A DNA stretch of 64,000 bases from Massilia eburnea (GTDB lineage Bacteria; Pseudomonadota; Gammaproteobacteria; Burkholderiales; Burkholderiaceae_D), in the NCBI RefSeq assembly GCF_009720745.1, contig NZ_WNKX01000005.1:186001-250000 (forward strand), in the 5' to 3' direction. The notes under the pieces are model-generated. The model ran no database searches and had not been told where the DNA came from. It saw only the letters and a list, made by a program, of their open reading frames with translations. A program made the position numbers and the translations under genes. This document shows, in pieces, positions 27,449 through 36,183 of the stretch. Every line of letters starts with the position of its first letter. The stretch's first letter is position 1.

Positions 27449-27600
27449 GGAATTGTGTCATTTCTGAGCGACATTGTTACAAAATTTGTGTCGCAAAGAA
27501 ACGAATTTGTGAAATCCGTGATGTAGACTTTCCTTGTTGTGGTGAATCAATTCGTTGTTAACTTATTGATTCGCAAACGAAATTGTCTGGAGAGTATCAC
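27449..27600 (+). promoter_or_regulatory. AT-rich intergenic leader of the second EPS unit
   Basis: 152 bp, much richer in A/T than its surroundings, separating two gene blocks that otherwise have almost no gaps. It holds two inverted repeats: GCGACA (27468-27473) with TGTCGC (27489-27494), and GAATCAAT (27544-27551) with ATTGATTC (27565-27572). The first could end the upstream transcript or bind a regulator; the second lies just ahead of the ribosome site GGAGAG. No convincing sigma-70 or sigma-54 hexamers were found. Confidence 0.5.
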
Positions 27601-29979
27601 ATGAAATTCGTTAAATCTTCCCTCTTGCGCTATGCAGTACTTTCCGCCCTGGCCAGCTTCGCTACCGCGAGCCACGCCGACTGGGCGACCTCCGTCAACA
27701 TTGAAGCGGTGCGCCCGGCGCCCGACAAAATGCAATTGCAGCCACAGAATCCGCCTGGTTTTTCCTGGTCGCGTTATCCGGTTGCTACGTCTTCCACCTG
27801 GTACTTCGTGGTGATCCAGCCGCCGGGTACCGGCGCATTGCCGATCAAGCATGTGGTGTCGCGCAACTGGCTGTTGCCGACGCACGCCTTTACCACTTCC
27901 GGCATTTATACCTGGAAGGTGGCGCCTTTCACCCGCACCCAGGCCATGGACGATGCCGATGCGGCAGCGCGCGCCAAGGCCAAGGCGGCCGGGTCCAACC
28001 TGGCCCAGATCGAAGCAGCGGCGGAAGCGGCGGTAATCCCGCTGGCCGAGCCGGTGGCCAAGGACTGGTCGACCGTGCGCAGCTTCACCATCGACAGCAG
28101 CGCCATCAAGTTCGAGGTCCCCGACAATGCCACGCTGCGCAACAATGTCTTGACCCACCCGCGTTCGCGCATGCTGTCGCCGTCCTTCCTGCCGTACAAC
28201 AAATGGACGTCGGCCATGATTACCGAGCGCGGCGACCAGGTGCGCCGGCTGATCGAAACCGTGCAGTCGCGCCTGACGATGGCGCCGGTGCTCGATACCG
28301 ATTGGCCGCTGCTTAACAGCGGCACCATGACCACGGCCCTCAGCAACCAGAACGCCGACATCCGCAACCGCATCAACCGCACCGCGCATCAAGTGGAAGC
28401 GGCGGCCCTGTTGTACCGCCTGAAGGTGGGCGATGCCACGGCCCCGGCTTACCTGGCCGAGGCGCTCAAGCGCGGCGACGAACTGGCGGCCTTGAGCCCG
28501 ACCGGCCCGACCAGTTATGCCAACCAGGACCAGGCCACGCGCGCCATCGCCCTGTCGCTGTCGAAAGCGCTCGACATGTTGTGGGCCAATATCGACAGCA
28601 CGCGCCGGGCCACCTGGCAGAACGCGATCGCGCGCCGCACCGCCGATATCTACAACGACCTGGCGGGCAGCAACGGCCGCATGGACCAGTATCCCTACGA
28701 TGCCCACGGCGGCAACACGCTGGGCTTCCTGGCGCTGATCGGCGCGCTTAACGTTGGCGACGTGCCTGCGGCGCAGGCCTGGTTCGACTTCGCGGTGCGC
28801 ACCTATGTGCACCAGGTGTATACCTGGAGCGGGCCGGAGGGCGGCTATGCCAACGGTACGGCATACGGCCAGGCGGCAGCCGACTTCTCGGTGCAGATCT
28901 GGGATCCGCTGAGCCAGGCGCTCGGCGTCTCGATTTACCGCAAGCCATGGTCGGATGGCTTCCTGCGCTTCCTCGCGCACTTCGTCCCGCCTGGTACGCC
29001 TACCCATGTGTTTGGCGACGGCCACGAGGATGCGCCGAACACCTACCTGCTGAAGGCCTTCGCCTCGCGCTTCAACACGCCGGCCGCCAAGTGGTACTAC
29101 AACAGCATGACGGGCGTGGAAGATCCGCTGACCTTGCTGCAGGCGCCTTCGCCGCTGCCGGTGACGACGGTGGCAAGCGCCGTGCCGCCGCCGAACGGGG
29201 CCTACTATCCGAGCGTGGGCTGGGCGGCAATGCATAGCTCGCTGGCGGACATGAAGCGTACGTCGCTGTACTTCAAGTCCAGCCCCTACGGTTCGTACAA
29301 CCACAGCCACGGCGACCAGAATTCGATCGTGCTGAACAGCGGGGGCAAGCGCCTGCTGATCGAGGCCGGATATTACGACTGGTACGGTTCGCCGCTGTGG
29401 AGCAGCTGGTACCGCGCCACCAAGTCGCATAACGCGGTGACGTATGACGGCGGCATTGGCCAGCGTATCGAAGGCAATACGGTCAACCTGGGCCGCAACG
29501 GCAAGATCACCGGCTTCTCGACTTCCTCGGCAATGGATTACGTGGAGGGCGATGCCACGCCGGCGTTCGAAGGCGCGCTGTCGCTGAACCGGCGCAAGGT
29601 GTGGTACCTGCGCAGCCAGGATGAGGCGGTGGTGATGGATACCCTGACGGCGCCGCTGGCGCACGCCTGGGAATGGAATTTCCATGCGATGGTGCCGATC
29701 ACCGTCAATGCGGACGGCAGCGCGACGATCGTCAATGGCGACCGTTCCGTGTGCGTCAAGCCGCTGACGCCGGGCACCACCCTGGTCAAGCGCACCGGCC
29801 CGGCGCCCCGCACCGGGATCGAGGACCATGCGGCCTTCACGCGGCCGGCGTCGACCAAGGGCGAATTCCTGGTCTTGCTCGATGTGGGCTGCAAGAAGCC
29901 GGCGGTGAAGCTGACCACCGCCTCCACCAGCCGCCAGCTGACGGTGGGCAGCCAGACCATCACACTGCCGCTGCCGTAA
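27601..29979 (+). CDS. secreted DUF4962/heparinase II/III-like polysaccharide lyase
   Basis: 792 residues: signal peptide ending FATASHA, an N-terminal beta domain with PQNPPGFSWSRYP (typical of DUF4962), an alpha/alpha toroid (~200-520) containing YPYDAHGGNTLGF, and the heparinase II beta-sheet domain with NHSHGDQNS and WYRATKSHNAVTYDGG. The family cleaves uronic-acid-containing polymers by beta-elimination. In a locus that makes GDP-mannuronate it probably trims or degrades the EPS in the periplasm, helping release or turnover. ATG 27601 follows GGAGAG; it heads the second EPS unit. Confidence 0.83.
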   Translation: MKFVKSSLLRYAVLSALASFATASHADWATSVNIEAVRPAPDKMQLQPQNPPGFSWSRYPVATSSTWYFVVIQPPGTGALPIKHVVSRNWLLPTHAFTTSGIYTWKVAPFTRTQAMDDADAAARAKAKAAGSNLAQIEAAAEAAVIPLAEPVAKDWSTVRSFTIDSSAIKFEVPDNATLRNNVLTHPRSRMLSPSFLPYNKWTSAMITERGDQVRRLIETVQSRLTMAPVLDTDWPLLNSGTMTTALSNQNADIRNRINRTAHQVEAAALLYRLKVGDATAPAYLAEALKRGDELAALSPTGPTSYANQDQATRAIALSLSKALDMLWANIDSTRRATWQNAIARRTADIYNDLAGSNGRMDQYPYDAHGGNTLGFLALIGALNVGDVPAAQAWFDFAVRTYVHQVYTWSGPEGGYANGTAYGQAAADFSVQIWDPLSQALGVSIYRKPWSDGFLRFLAHFVPPGTPTHVFGDGHEDAPNTYLLKAFASRFNTPAAKWYYNSMTGVEDPLTLLQAPSPLPVTTVASAVPPPNGAYYPSVGWAAMHSSLADMKRTSLYFKSSPYGSYNHSHGDQNSIVLNSGGKRLLIEAGYYDWYGSPLWSSWYRATKSHNAVTYDGGIGQRIEGNTVNLGRNGKITGFSTSSAMDYVEGDATPAFEGALSLNRRKVWYLRSQDEAVVMDTLTAPLAHAWEWNFHAMVPITVNADGSATIVNGDRSVCVKPLTPGTTLVKRTGPAPRTGIEDHAAFTRPASTKGEFLVLLDVGCKKPAVKLTTASTSRQLTVGSQTITLPLP

Positions 29980-30004
29980 CTTAACCGGGGGACTCAGTCA
30001 TGCC

Positions 30005-31519
30005 ATGACAGCGCCATATTCGGGTCCCCAAACGCGGCGCAATATCGTCGCTTTCCTGGCAGGCAAAGTGCCTACCGCCGTGCTGACAGCCTGCGTGCTC
30101 GGGCTGTCGGCACGTGTGCTGCCGGCCGCTGAATTCGGTCATTACGTGGTCGGCATGGCGCTGGTGGAGCTGGTGCTCGGCTTGTCGAGCTTCGGCCTCG
30201 ACTGGGTCTTGCTGCGTTTCCTGCCCGAGTACCGGCTGCGCGGCAGCCGCGCAGCGCTGGCGCGCCTGGTGGGCGCGGTGGCGCTATGGCGCATGCTGCT
30301 CTTGTCGGCGGTTGCCGCCGCCTTGCTGGCCGCGCGCGGGCTGGGCCTGCTGCCGGCCAACGTGCCTGGCGGCCTGGTCAATGTGCTGGCCGTGCTGCTG
30401 GTCGTTGAAGGCGGCATGCGCATCCTGCGCGATAACACGCTCGAAGCGCTGGCCCTGCAGAGCCGCATGCAGGCGGCCGTCGTATTGCGCAGCGCCGTCG
30501 TGGCCTGCGCCTTGCTGGCCATGGGCAACGGCCAAGGCAGCGCGCATGGCCTGCTGCTGGCGGAGCTGGCCGCCAGCGCCGGAGCGCTGGCGGCGGCCGG
30601 CGCCTTCATCGTCCATGCGCTGCGTGCGTTGCCCGATGCGGCGCAAGCGGGATGGCGGCCGCCCGCGCTGGCGCAGATGCGCTCGGTGGCCTTGCAAAAC
30701 TATGCCAGCGGCATTGTCGAATACCTGTATTCCCCCTCGAGCCTGATCCTGCTGCTGGCGCGCAGCCAGTCGCCGGAAGCCATGGCAGGGCTGGGCTTCG
30801 TGCTGCGTTTGACGGACATCATCCGCAACTACATGCCCGGCATGGTCATCTTCTCGGTCGTACGTTCGCGCATGATCGGCGCCTATGCCGGCAATCGCGA
30901 CTACGGCGAATTGCAGCGCTGGGCGCATTTCGTGTTCAAGATCAGCGCGCTGAGCCTGCTGCCCGTTCTTGCGGTGGCGGCCGTGTACGGCGACCTGGTG
31001 CTGCAACTGGCCAGCGGCGGGCGCTTTGGCGAATACCGCCTGCTGTTCGCCGTGCTGTGCGGCTGGCTGGCGCTGCGGCTGCATCGCCTGATCCTCAATG
31101 TGGTGTGCAACGCCGTCGGGCTGATGGGCATGTGGGCCATGGCATCGCTGTGTTCCTTGCTGGTGCTGCCTTTGCTGGCCTGGACTGCGGCGGCGGCGCT
31201 TGGATTATGGCTGGTGCCGGTGGCTCTGTTTGGCAATGAACTGGTGGTGAACGGGCTTGTCGTGACGGGAATGCGGCGGCGCGGCTTCGCGTGGCCGCTG
31301 GGACTGGCGTGGTGGAGCCGTGCGCTGTGCGCGATTGCGGCGGCGGCCGGTGTCGCATGGCTGTTGCCGGGGCAGGGCCTGCCAGCTGCTGCTGTGGGAA
31401 CCCTGCTGTTGTGCGCCGTTTTTGCTGCGGCACTGTTATTGTCCGGTGCGATCGATGCGAAGGACAGGCAGCTGATCAACCGTGTGCTGGGGCGCCAACT
31501 TTTACGGGAAGCATCATGA
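30005..31519 (+). CDS. oligosaccharide flippase (Wzx-like)
   Basis: A 504-residue polytopic membrane protein with about 12-14 helices and the MATE/MOP-superfamily pattern of polysaccharide transporters (N-terminal GKVPTAVLTACVLGLSARVL and FGHYVVGMALVELV). It should flip the lipid-linked repeat unit to the periplasm, supplying the polymerase. Start ATG 30005 lies 25 bp after the lyase gene; its stop overlaps the next start (ATGA). Confidence 0.85.
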   Translation: MTAPYSGPQTRRNIVAFLAGKVPTAVLTACVLGLSARVLPAAEFGHYVVGMALVELVLGLSSFGLDWVLLRFLPEYRLRGSRAALARLVGAVALWRMLLLSAVAAALLAARGLGLLPANVPGGLVNVLAVLLVVEGGMRILRDNTLEALALQSRMQAAVVLRSAVVACALLAMGNGQGSAHGLLLAELAASAGALAAAGAFIVHALRALPDAAQAGWRPPALAQMRSVALQNYASGIVEYLYSPSSLILLLARSQSPEAMAGLGFVLRLTDIIRNYMPGMVIFSVVRSRMIGAYAGNRDYGELQRWAHFVFKISALSLLPVLAVAAVYGDLVLQLASGGRFGEYRLLFAVLCGWLALRLHRLILNVVCNAVGLMGMWAMASLCSLLVLPLLAWTAAAALGLWLVPVALFGNELVVNGLVVTGMRRRGFAWPLGLAWWSRALCAIAAAAGVAWLLPGQGLPAAAVGTLLLCAVFAAALLLSGAIDAKDRQLINRVLGRQLLREAS

Positions 31520-32637
31520 GAGTTCTTGCCATCTATCCCGGACTGAATCCCACCTTCGACGAGGTGGCGTACGTGCTGCCGCCGCTGGTGGCGAAAGGCG
31601 TGGCGGTGCAGGTGATCACCTCGCGCGTGTCGGCACTGAAAAGCTCGGAGACTGGCGCCGCCTACGAGAACTTCCAGGGCGTGCCGATTCACCGCATTTT
31701 TCCCAGCCTGCGCGCACTGTCGCATGAAGCAGCGCGCTACTTCGCGCAAGTGCGCGAGATTGCCGATGCCTTCCAGCCGGACGTGCTGCTGGTGAACTCT
31801 TTCCATTGCCTGCCGTTGCTGGAACTGCTGCGGCCCTTGTATCCGGTGCCGGTGCTGCTGCGCGTGGAATCGGCCGATCCGGTGCAGCTGCTGCGGCGGC
31901 GCTATTACGGCGGCTTGCCGGCCCTGGGCCGTGTGGCGGGGCGCATGCGCTGGTGGCAGGTGTGCGGGCAGGTCGATGCGCTCATGAGCAACGACCCGGC
32001 TGACTTGCCGCAGCTGGCGGGCCTCGGCCTGCGGGGACGGCGCGCGTACTACGCCGCGCACTGCGCGCAGCGGCCGGCGGAGTGGCGGCCTGCGCGCGAA
32101 CGCCGGCAGGACGAGATGATTTACGTCGGCTCGCTGATCCGCCATAAGAATTGCGAGCGCTGGCTGGAAACGGTGCCGGCCATCCTGGAGCAAACGCCGG
32201 TCAAGCGCTTTGTGGTGATCGGCCGCGGCCCTTACGGGCATATCGTCAAGAAATTGCAGGCATCGCTGGGCGACCGTGTCGAGCACGTGGAAGGCGTGAC
32301 CCGCATCGAAGCGCTGCAGCGCCTGTCCTCCGCCTGGTTTGCCTACACCGAAAGCCATTCCGGCTGGGGCTTCCTGTGCGATGCGTGGTCGACGCGCACG
32401 CCGGTACTGTGCCCGCAATCGACCTTCAGCATCGTGCCGGGATGGACCGGCATGATGCCGCAGGATGTGCCGGACATGATCGCCACCATCAAGCGCCTGT
32501 ACAACGATGCCGAGTACTACAGCACATTGCAGGACGGCGGCGCCTTGCGCTACGCCTCCGAGCATACGGCCGACGTGGTGAGCCGCCAGTACCTGCAGAT
32601 CCTGCGCGAGGTGGTGGCGGACGGGAGGCGGCCATGA
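31516..32637 (+). CDS. glycosyltransferase (GT4/GT-B fold)
   Basis: 373 residues, GT-B architecture. The N-terminal domain begins MRVLAIYPGLNPTFDEVAY, and the C-terminal nucleotide-sugar domain starts near residue 200 (IYVGSLIRHKNCERWLETV). HSGWGFLCDAWSTRTPVL occupies the donor-binding E-x7-E region, where FCDAW-type residues replace the usual EG(F/L)P..EAMA. ATG 31516 is used because it overlaps the flippase stop. It adds one sugar to the lipid-linked repeat; donor and linkage unknown. Confidence 0.8.
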   Translation: MRVLAIYPGLNPTFDEVAYVLPPLVAKGVAVQVITSRVSALKSSETGAAYENFQGVPIHRIFPSLRALSHEAARYFAQVREIADAFQPDVLLVNSFHCLPLLELLRPLYPVPVLLRVESADPVQLLRRRYYGGLPALGRVAGRMRWWQVCGQVDALMSNDPADLPQLAGLGLRGRRAYYAAHCAQRPAEWRPARERRQDEMIYVGSLIRHKNCERWLETVPAILEQTPVKRFVVIGRGPYGHIVKKLQASLGDRVEHVEGVTRIEALQRLSSAWFAYTESHSGWGFLCDAWSTRTPVLCPQSTFSIVPGWTGMMPQDVPDMIATIKRLYNDAEYYSTLQDGGALRYASEHTADVVSRQYLQILREVVADGRRP

Positions 32638-33608
32638 TCCATGTGCTGCTCTCGCAGTCCGGCGCTTACCGCGACATCACCAGCTATCTGCAGGAGCGCG
32701 GCGCGCGTGTCACCACCATCGGGCCGCAGGCGCAGGGCATGCGCGGCAAGGCGGCGATCGTGCTGGCCATGCTGTCGCCCAGGCTGCTGCGCTGTTTCGG
32801 CCTGTGGCGCAAGGAGGACCGGTTGCTGGTGGTTGGCTGGCAAGCGTTGCCGCTGCTGGCCCTGGTCAAGGCGCGCCTGCTGCCACGGCCGGAGAGACTG
32901 CTGGTCATGGGCTGCTTCGTGCACGGCCAGCGTGCGCGCCGGATCACGGACCGGGTGCTGCGCGCGCTGCGGCTGCCGGGCCTTGGCTTCATTGCGTTTT
33001 CGCCCGGCGAGGCGCGCAACCTGGTGGCGCGGGTCGGCATGTCGCCGAAAGATGTGCACTGCCATTTGTGGCGGCAGGAACTCGATGGCCGCGCGGCGCG
33101 GCAAGGGGACGATGGCAGCATCTTTGCCGGCGGGTTTTCGAACCGCGATTACGACCTGCTGCTGGAAGCGGCCGAGCCGCTGGCGGCGCCGCTGGTGATC
33201 GTGGCTTCGCAGTACAACCAGATCCGCCAGCCGGCGCGCGGCAGCACGCGTATCCTGCGCGATTTGCCGGAGGCGGAATTCGAGGGCTTGCTGGCGCGCA
33301 GCAGCGTGGTGGCGATGCCCTTGCGCGGACTGGGCGAGGCTTGCGGGCAGAGCGTGCTGCTGCGCGTGCTGCGGCATGGCAAGCCGCTGGTGGCGACGCG
33401 CCACGAGTCGATCGAAGCCTATCTGGGCGAAGATTATCCCGGCTTTGTGCCGCACGACGATGTGCAGGCGATGCGGCAGGCGCTGGCGGGGGCGCTGGAG
33501 CAGCCGGCGCGGCGCGAAGAGCTGGCGCAGCGCGTACGGCTGGCCGCCGACAGGCTGGAAAACCGGGGTGAACCGGGCGCTGAAATCGAGCGCTTCTTGT
33601 TAGGATAA
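32634..33608 (+). CDS. putative glycosyltransferase, short and divergent
   Basis: 324 residues. A GT-B-like C-terminal half is visible: FAGGFSNRDYDLLLEA, a middle segment with VVAMPLRGLGEACGQSVLL and GKPLVATRHESIEAYL, in the order of donor-binding loops of GT4 enzymes. The N-terminal half is short and contains WQALPLLALVKARLL-type hydrophobic helices. I do not recognise a close family. ATG 32634 overlaps the preceding stop. Its place between two glycosyltransferases supports a role in the same repeat unit. Confidence 0.7.
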   Translation: MIHVLLSQSGAYRDITSYLQERGARVTTIGPQAQGMRGKAAIVLAMLSPRLLRCFGLWRKEDRLLVVGWQALPLLALVKARLLPRPERLLVMGCFVHGQRARRITDRVLRALRLPGLGFIAFSPGEARNLVARVGMSPKDVHCHLWRQELDGRAARQGDDGSIFAGGFSNRDYDLLLEAAEPLAAPLVIVASQYNQIRQPARGSTRILRDLPEAEFEGLLARSSVVAMPLRGLGEACGQSVLLRVLRHGKPLVATRHESIEAYLGEDYPGFVPHDDVQAMRQALAGALEQPARREELAQRVRLAADRLENRGEPGAEIERFLLG

Positions 33609-33611
33609 GTC

Positions 33612-34856
33612 ATGGCTCGCCCAGTACGCATCCTGCAGCTGGTGCCTGAACCGTTACCGACTTTTCGCGCCGACGTGGCCACATTGTTCGGCAAATACCT
33701 GCCGCGCCATGGCGTGCAATGCCACGTTGTCGGCAAAGGCAGCGCTGCGCCGGCTGATGACCAGGGCTTCGCCTCTTCACGGCGGGCCAGCGCGGGGGCG
33801 CGCTGGAGGGCGGAACTGTCCTTCCTCTGGCTTTGCCTGCGGGCCTTGCTGGGCGCCAATCGCCGCAGCCACGACGCGGTGCAGGTGCGCGATATGGTCA
33901 GCATTGGTTTGCTGGCCCTGCTGGTGGCGCGCATCAAGGGCTTGCCGATGGTGTATTGGCTGTCCTATCTCATGAGCGAGGGACGCATCGAGCGCGGCAG
34001 GGCAGGGCTGGCGCGGCAATCGGGATGGCGCAGCTTGCGCGCGCGGCTCGTGCTGGGCAAGGGCCTGGTGGAGCGTTGGCTGCTGTACCGCGTGTTGTTG
34101 CCGCGCGCCGACCATGTGTTCGTGCAGAGCGAGGCGATGGCGCGGCTGGTGGCGCAGCACGGCGTTGCGGCGGAGCGCATCAGCGCCGTGCCGATGGGTG
34201 TGGATATGGAAGCGGTGCTGCGGCCGGATGCGCGTCCGTCAGCGCGCCGCTGGAGCGGATGGGAGGGGCGGCCGGTCGTGGCATACCTGGGCACGCTGGA
34301 CCGCGCGCGCTGCCTGGAACGCTTGCTTGACGCGCTGTTGCTGGTGCGGCAGGAGCTGCCTGGAACGAGCCTGCTGCTGATCGGCAGTGCGCCGCAGCAG
34401 GACGATGTGGCGCTGCTGCTGGCGGCGGCGCGCGAACGCGGGCTGGATGATGCGGTACAGGTTACGGGATGGCTGCCGCCGGCGCAGGCCTGGCAGTACC
34501 TTCTGGGCGCGCAGGCTGCGGTGTCCTATGTTCCGCGCGGCGCGCTGTACGACGTGAGTTCGCCGACCAAGTTGCTGGAATACCTGGCGCTGGGCATGCC
34601 TTGCGTGGGCAACGACATCCCCGACCAGGAGGCGGTGCTGGCCGCCAGCGGCGCCGGGTGGCTGGCGGCCAGCACGCCGCAGGCGATGGCCGATGCGCTG
34701 CTGGCCATCCTGCGCGATCCGCAGGCGGCGCGCCGGCGCGCCGCGGCGGGTCCGGCCTATATCGAGTCGGCACGCAGTTATCGCGTTCTGGGAGCGGCCC
34801 TGGCCGCACGCTATCGGACTTTGGTGGGAGACGATCATGCTGGCCGAATTGCGTAA
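33612..34856 (+). CDS. glycosyltransferase family 4 protein
   Basis: 414 residues of GT-B fold. RILQLVPEPLPTFRADVATLF opens the acceptor domain and VVAYLGTLDRARCLERLLDAL begins the donor domain; LLLIGSAPQQDD, VTGWLPPAQAWQYLLGAQAAVSYVP and the SPTKLLEYLALGMP donor loop follow (cited in parts). It belongs to the repeat-unit assembly set on the cytoplasmic face of the inner membrane. It begins 3 bp after the previous gene and overlaps the start of the CapK-like gene by 20 bp. Confidence 0.85.
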   Translation: MARPVRILQLVPEPLPTFRADVATLFGKYLPRHGVQCHVVGKGSAAPADDQGFASSRRASAGARWRAELSFLWLCLRALLGANRRSHDAVQVRDMVSIGLLALLVARIKGLPMVYWLSYLMSEGRIERGRAGLARQSGWRSLRARLVLGKGLVERWLLYRVLLPRADHVFVQSEAMARLVAQHGVAAERISAVPMGVDMEAVLRPDARPSARRWSGWEGRPVVAYLGTLDRARCLERLLDALLLVRQELPGTSLLLIGSAPQQDDVALLLAAARERGLDDAVQVTGWLPPAQAWQYLLGAQAAVSYVPRGALYDVSSPTKLLEYLALGMPCVGNDIPDQEAVLAASGAGWLAASTPQAMADALLAILRDPQAARRRAAAGPAYIESARSYRVLGAALAARYRTLVGDDHAGRIA

Positions 34857-36183
34857 GGAATTGCTGTACGGCGGGCGCGCCCTGGTGCGCGACAATGCGC
34901 TCAGCCAGCGCCTGGTGCAGCGCCTGCGCCGCCACGAGACCCTGGACGACTACGCGCTGAAAACCATGGGCGACCGGCTGCTGCACCGCAGCCTGCAGGC
35001 GGCCATTGCGAAGCTGCCCTTTTACGCCCACATCTCGCCTGATTTTGCGCCGGAAGAGGCGCGCCAGGTCTTGCGCGAGATGTTTCCGATTGTCGACAAG
35101 CGCACGCTGCTCGACCATCCGCGCGCGCTGTATCCGAATGACGGTTTGAAGCGGCCCTGGCAGGTGCTGGGCAAGACCAGCGGCACCACCGGCACGCCGC
35201 TGGTGGTTATCCGCAGCCTGAATTCGGTGCAGATGGAACAAGCCTTCATCAAACGGCACTGGAGCTGGGGCGGCTATTCCGAAGGCATGCCGAGGGCAAC
35301 GCTGCGCGGCGATATGGTGGCGGGGCTGGAACGGCAGGAACCGCCGTTCTGGTTCGAGAACCGCTACAACCGGCAGCTGCTGCTGTCGTCGCGCCATCTG
35401 GGCGACCAGTGCGTTGGCGCGGTGATCGACAAGCTGCAGCGCTATGCGCCGGCCATGATGCAGGCCTATCCCTCGACGGCCTATACGCTGGCGCAGCAGC
35501 TGGAGCGGCGCGGCATGTCGCTGTGCGTGCCTTTCCTGTTCACCGCCTCCGAACCGCTGTATCCGCACCAGCAGGAGCTGATCCGCGAACGCCTGGCGGG
35601 CAGGATCATGGACATGTACGGCATGGCGGAGCGGGTGGCGTTCGCGACCCAGTGCGAATACGGTTCCATGCACCTCAATCCCGATTATTCGCACGTCGAA
35701 ATCCTCGACGATTACGGAGAGCCGACCGATGGCTACGGCCATATAGTCGGCACCACGCTGCATAACCTGGCCATGCCGCTGGTGCGCTATCGCCTGAGCG
35801 ACCGTACGCGCTGGCGCCACGGCCATTGCGCCTGCGGCCGGCCGTTCCCGATGATCGAGCCGGTGACCGGCAAGCTGGAGGACCGCATCACGGGCGGTGA
35901 CGGAATGGAAGTCAGCCCTTCCGTGCTGACCTTCGCCTTCAAGGGCGTCGAGAACGTGCGCAAGTCGCAGGTGGCGCAGACCGGGCCGGGGCAGTGGGAA
36001 TTGCGGCTGGTGCCGGATGCACATTTCTCGCAGGCGGACCAGGACAAGCTGCTGCACAACATTCGCCACCTGGTCGATCCGACGGTGCAGGTGAAAGTGG
36101 TGCTGCGCGGCGATCTGCCGAATACCGAGGCGGGGAAATTCCGCTGGGTGGTCAACGAGTGGCAGGACGGGCGGCGCGCATGA
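34837..36183 (+). CDS. CapK-like / phenylacetate-CoA ligase-related adenylate-forming enzyme
   Basis: 448 residues of the PaaK/CapK branch of the ANL superfamily. The nucleotide motif TSGTTGTPLVV lies near residue 113, MYGMAERVAF in the core, LSDRTRW in the hinge region and PNTEAGKFRWV near the C terminus with the usual lysine. CapK-type genes occur in capsule and EPS clusters, but their substrate is generally unknown; a role in attaching an acyl or amino-acid group to the polymer is inference. ATG 34837 follows GGGAG and overlaps the previous gene. No acyl-carrier protein gene is nearby. Confidence 0.8.
   Translation: MLAELRKELLYGGRALVRDNALSQRLVQRLRRHETLDDYALKTMGDRLLHRSLQAAIAKLPFYAHISPDFAPEEARQVLREMFPIVDKRTLLDHPRALYPNDGLKRPWQVLGKTSGTTGTPLVVIRSLNSVQMEQAFIKRHWSWGGYSEGMPRATLRGDMVAGLERQEPPFWFENRYNRQLLLSSRHLGDQCVGAVIDKLQRYAPAMMQAYPSTAYTLAQQLERRGMSLCVPFLFTASEPLYPHQQELIRERLAGRIMDMYGMAERVAFATQCEYGSMHLNPDYSHVEILDDYGEPTDGYGHIVGTTLHNLAMPLVRYRLSDRTRWRHGHCACGRPFPMIEPVTGKLEDRITGGDGMEVSPSVLTFAFKGVENVRKSQVAQTGPGQWELRLVPDAHFSQADQDKLLHNIRHLVDPTVQVKVVLRGDLPNTEAGKFRWVVNEWQDGRRA

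Noticed and set aside
27468-27494. Possible rho-independent terminator after the polymerase-like gene
   Set aside because: The inverted repeat is only six pairs with a 15-base loop and no T-run; kept only as a feature of the intergenic leader.
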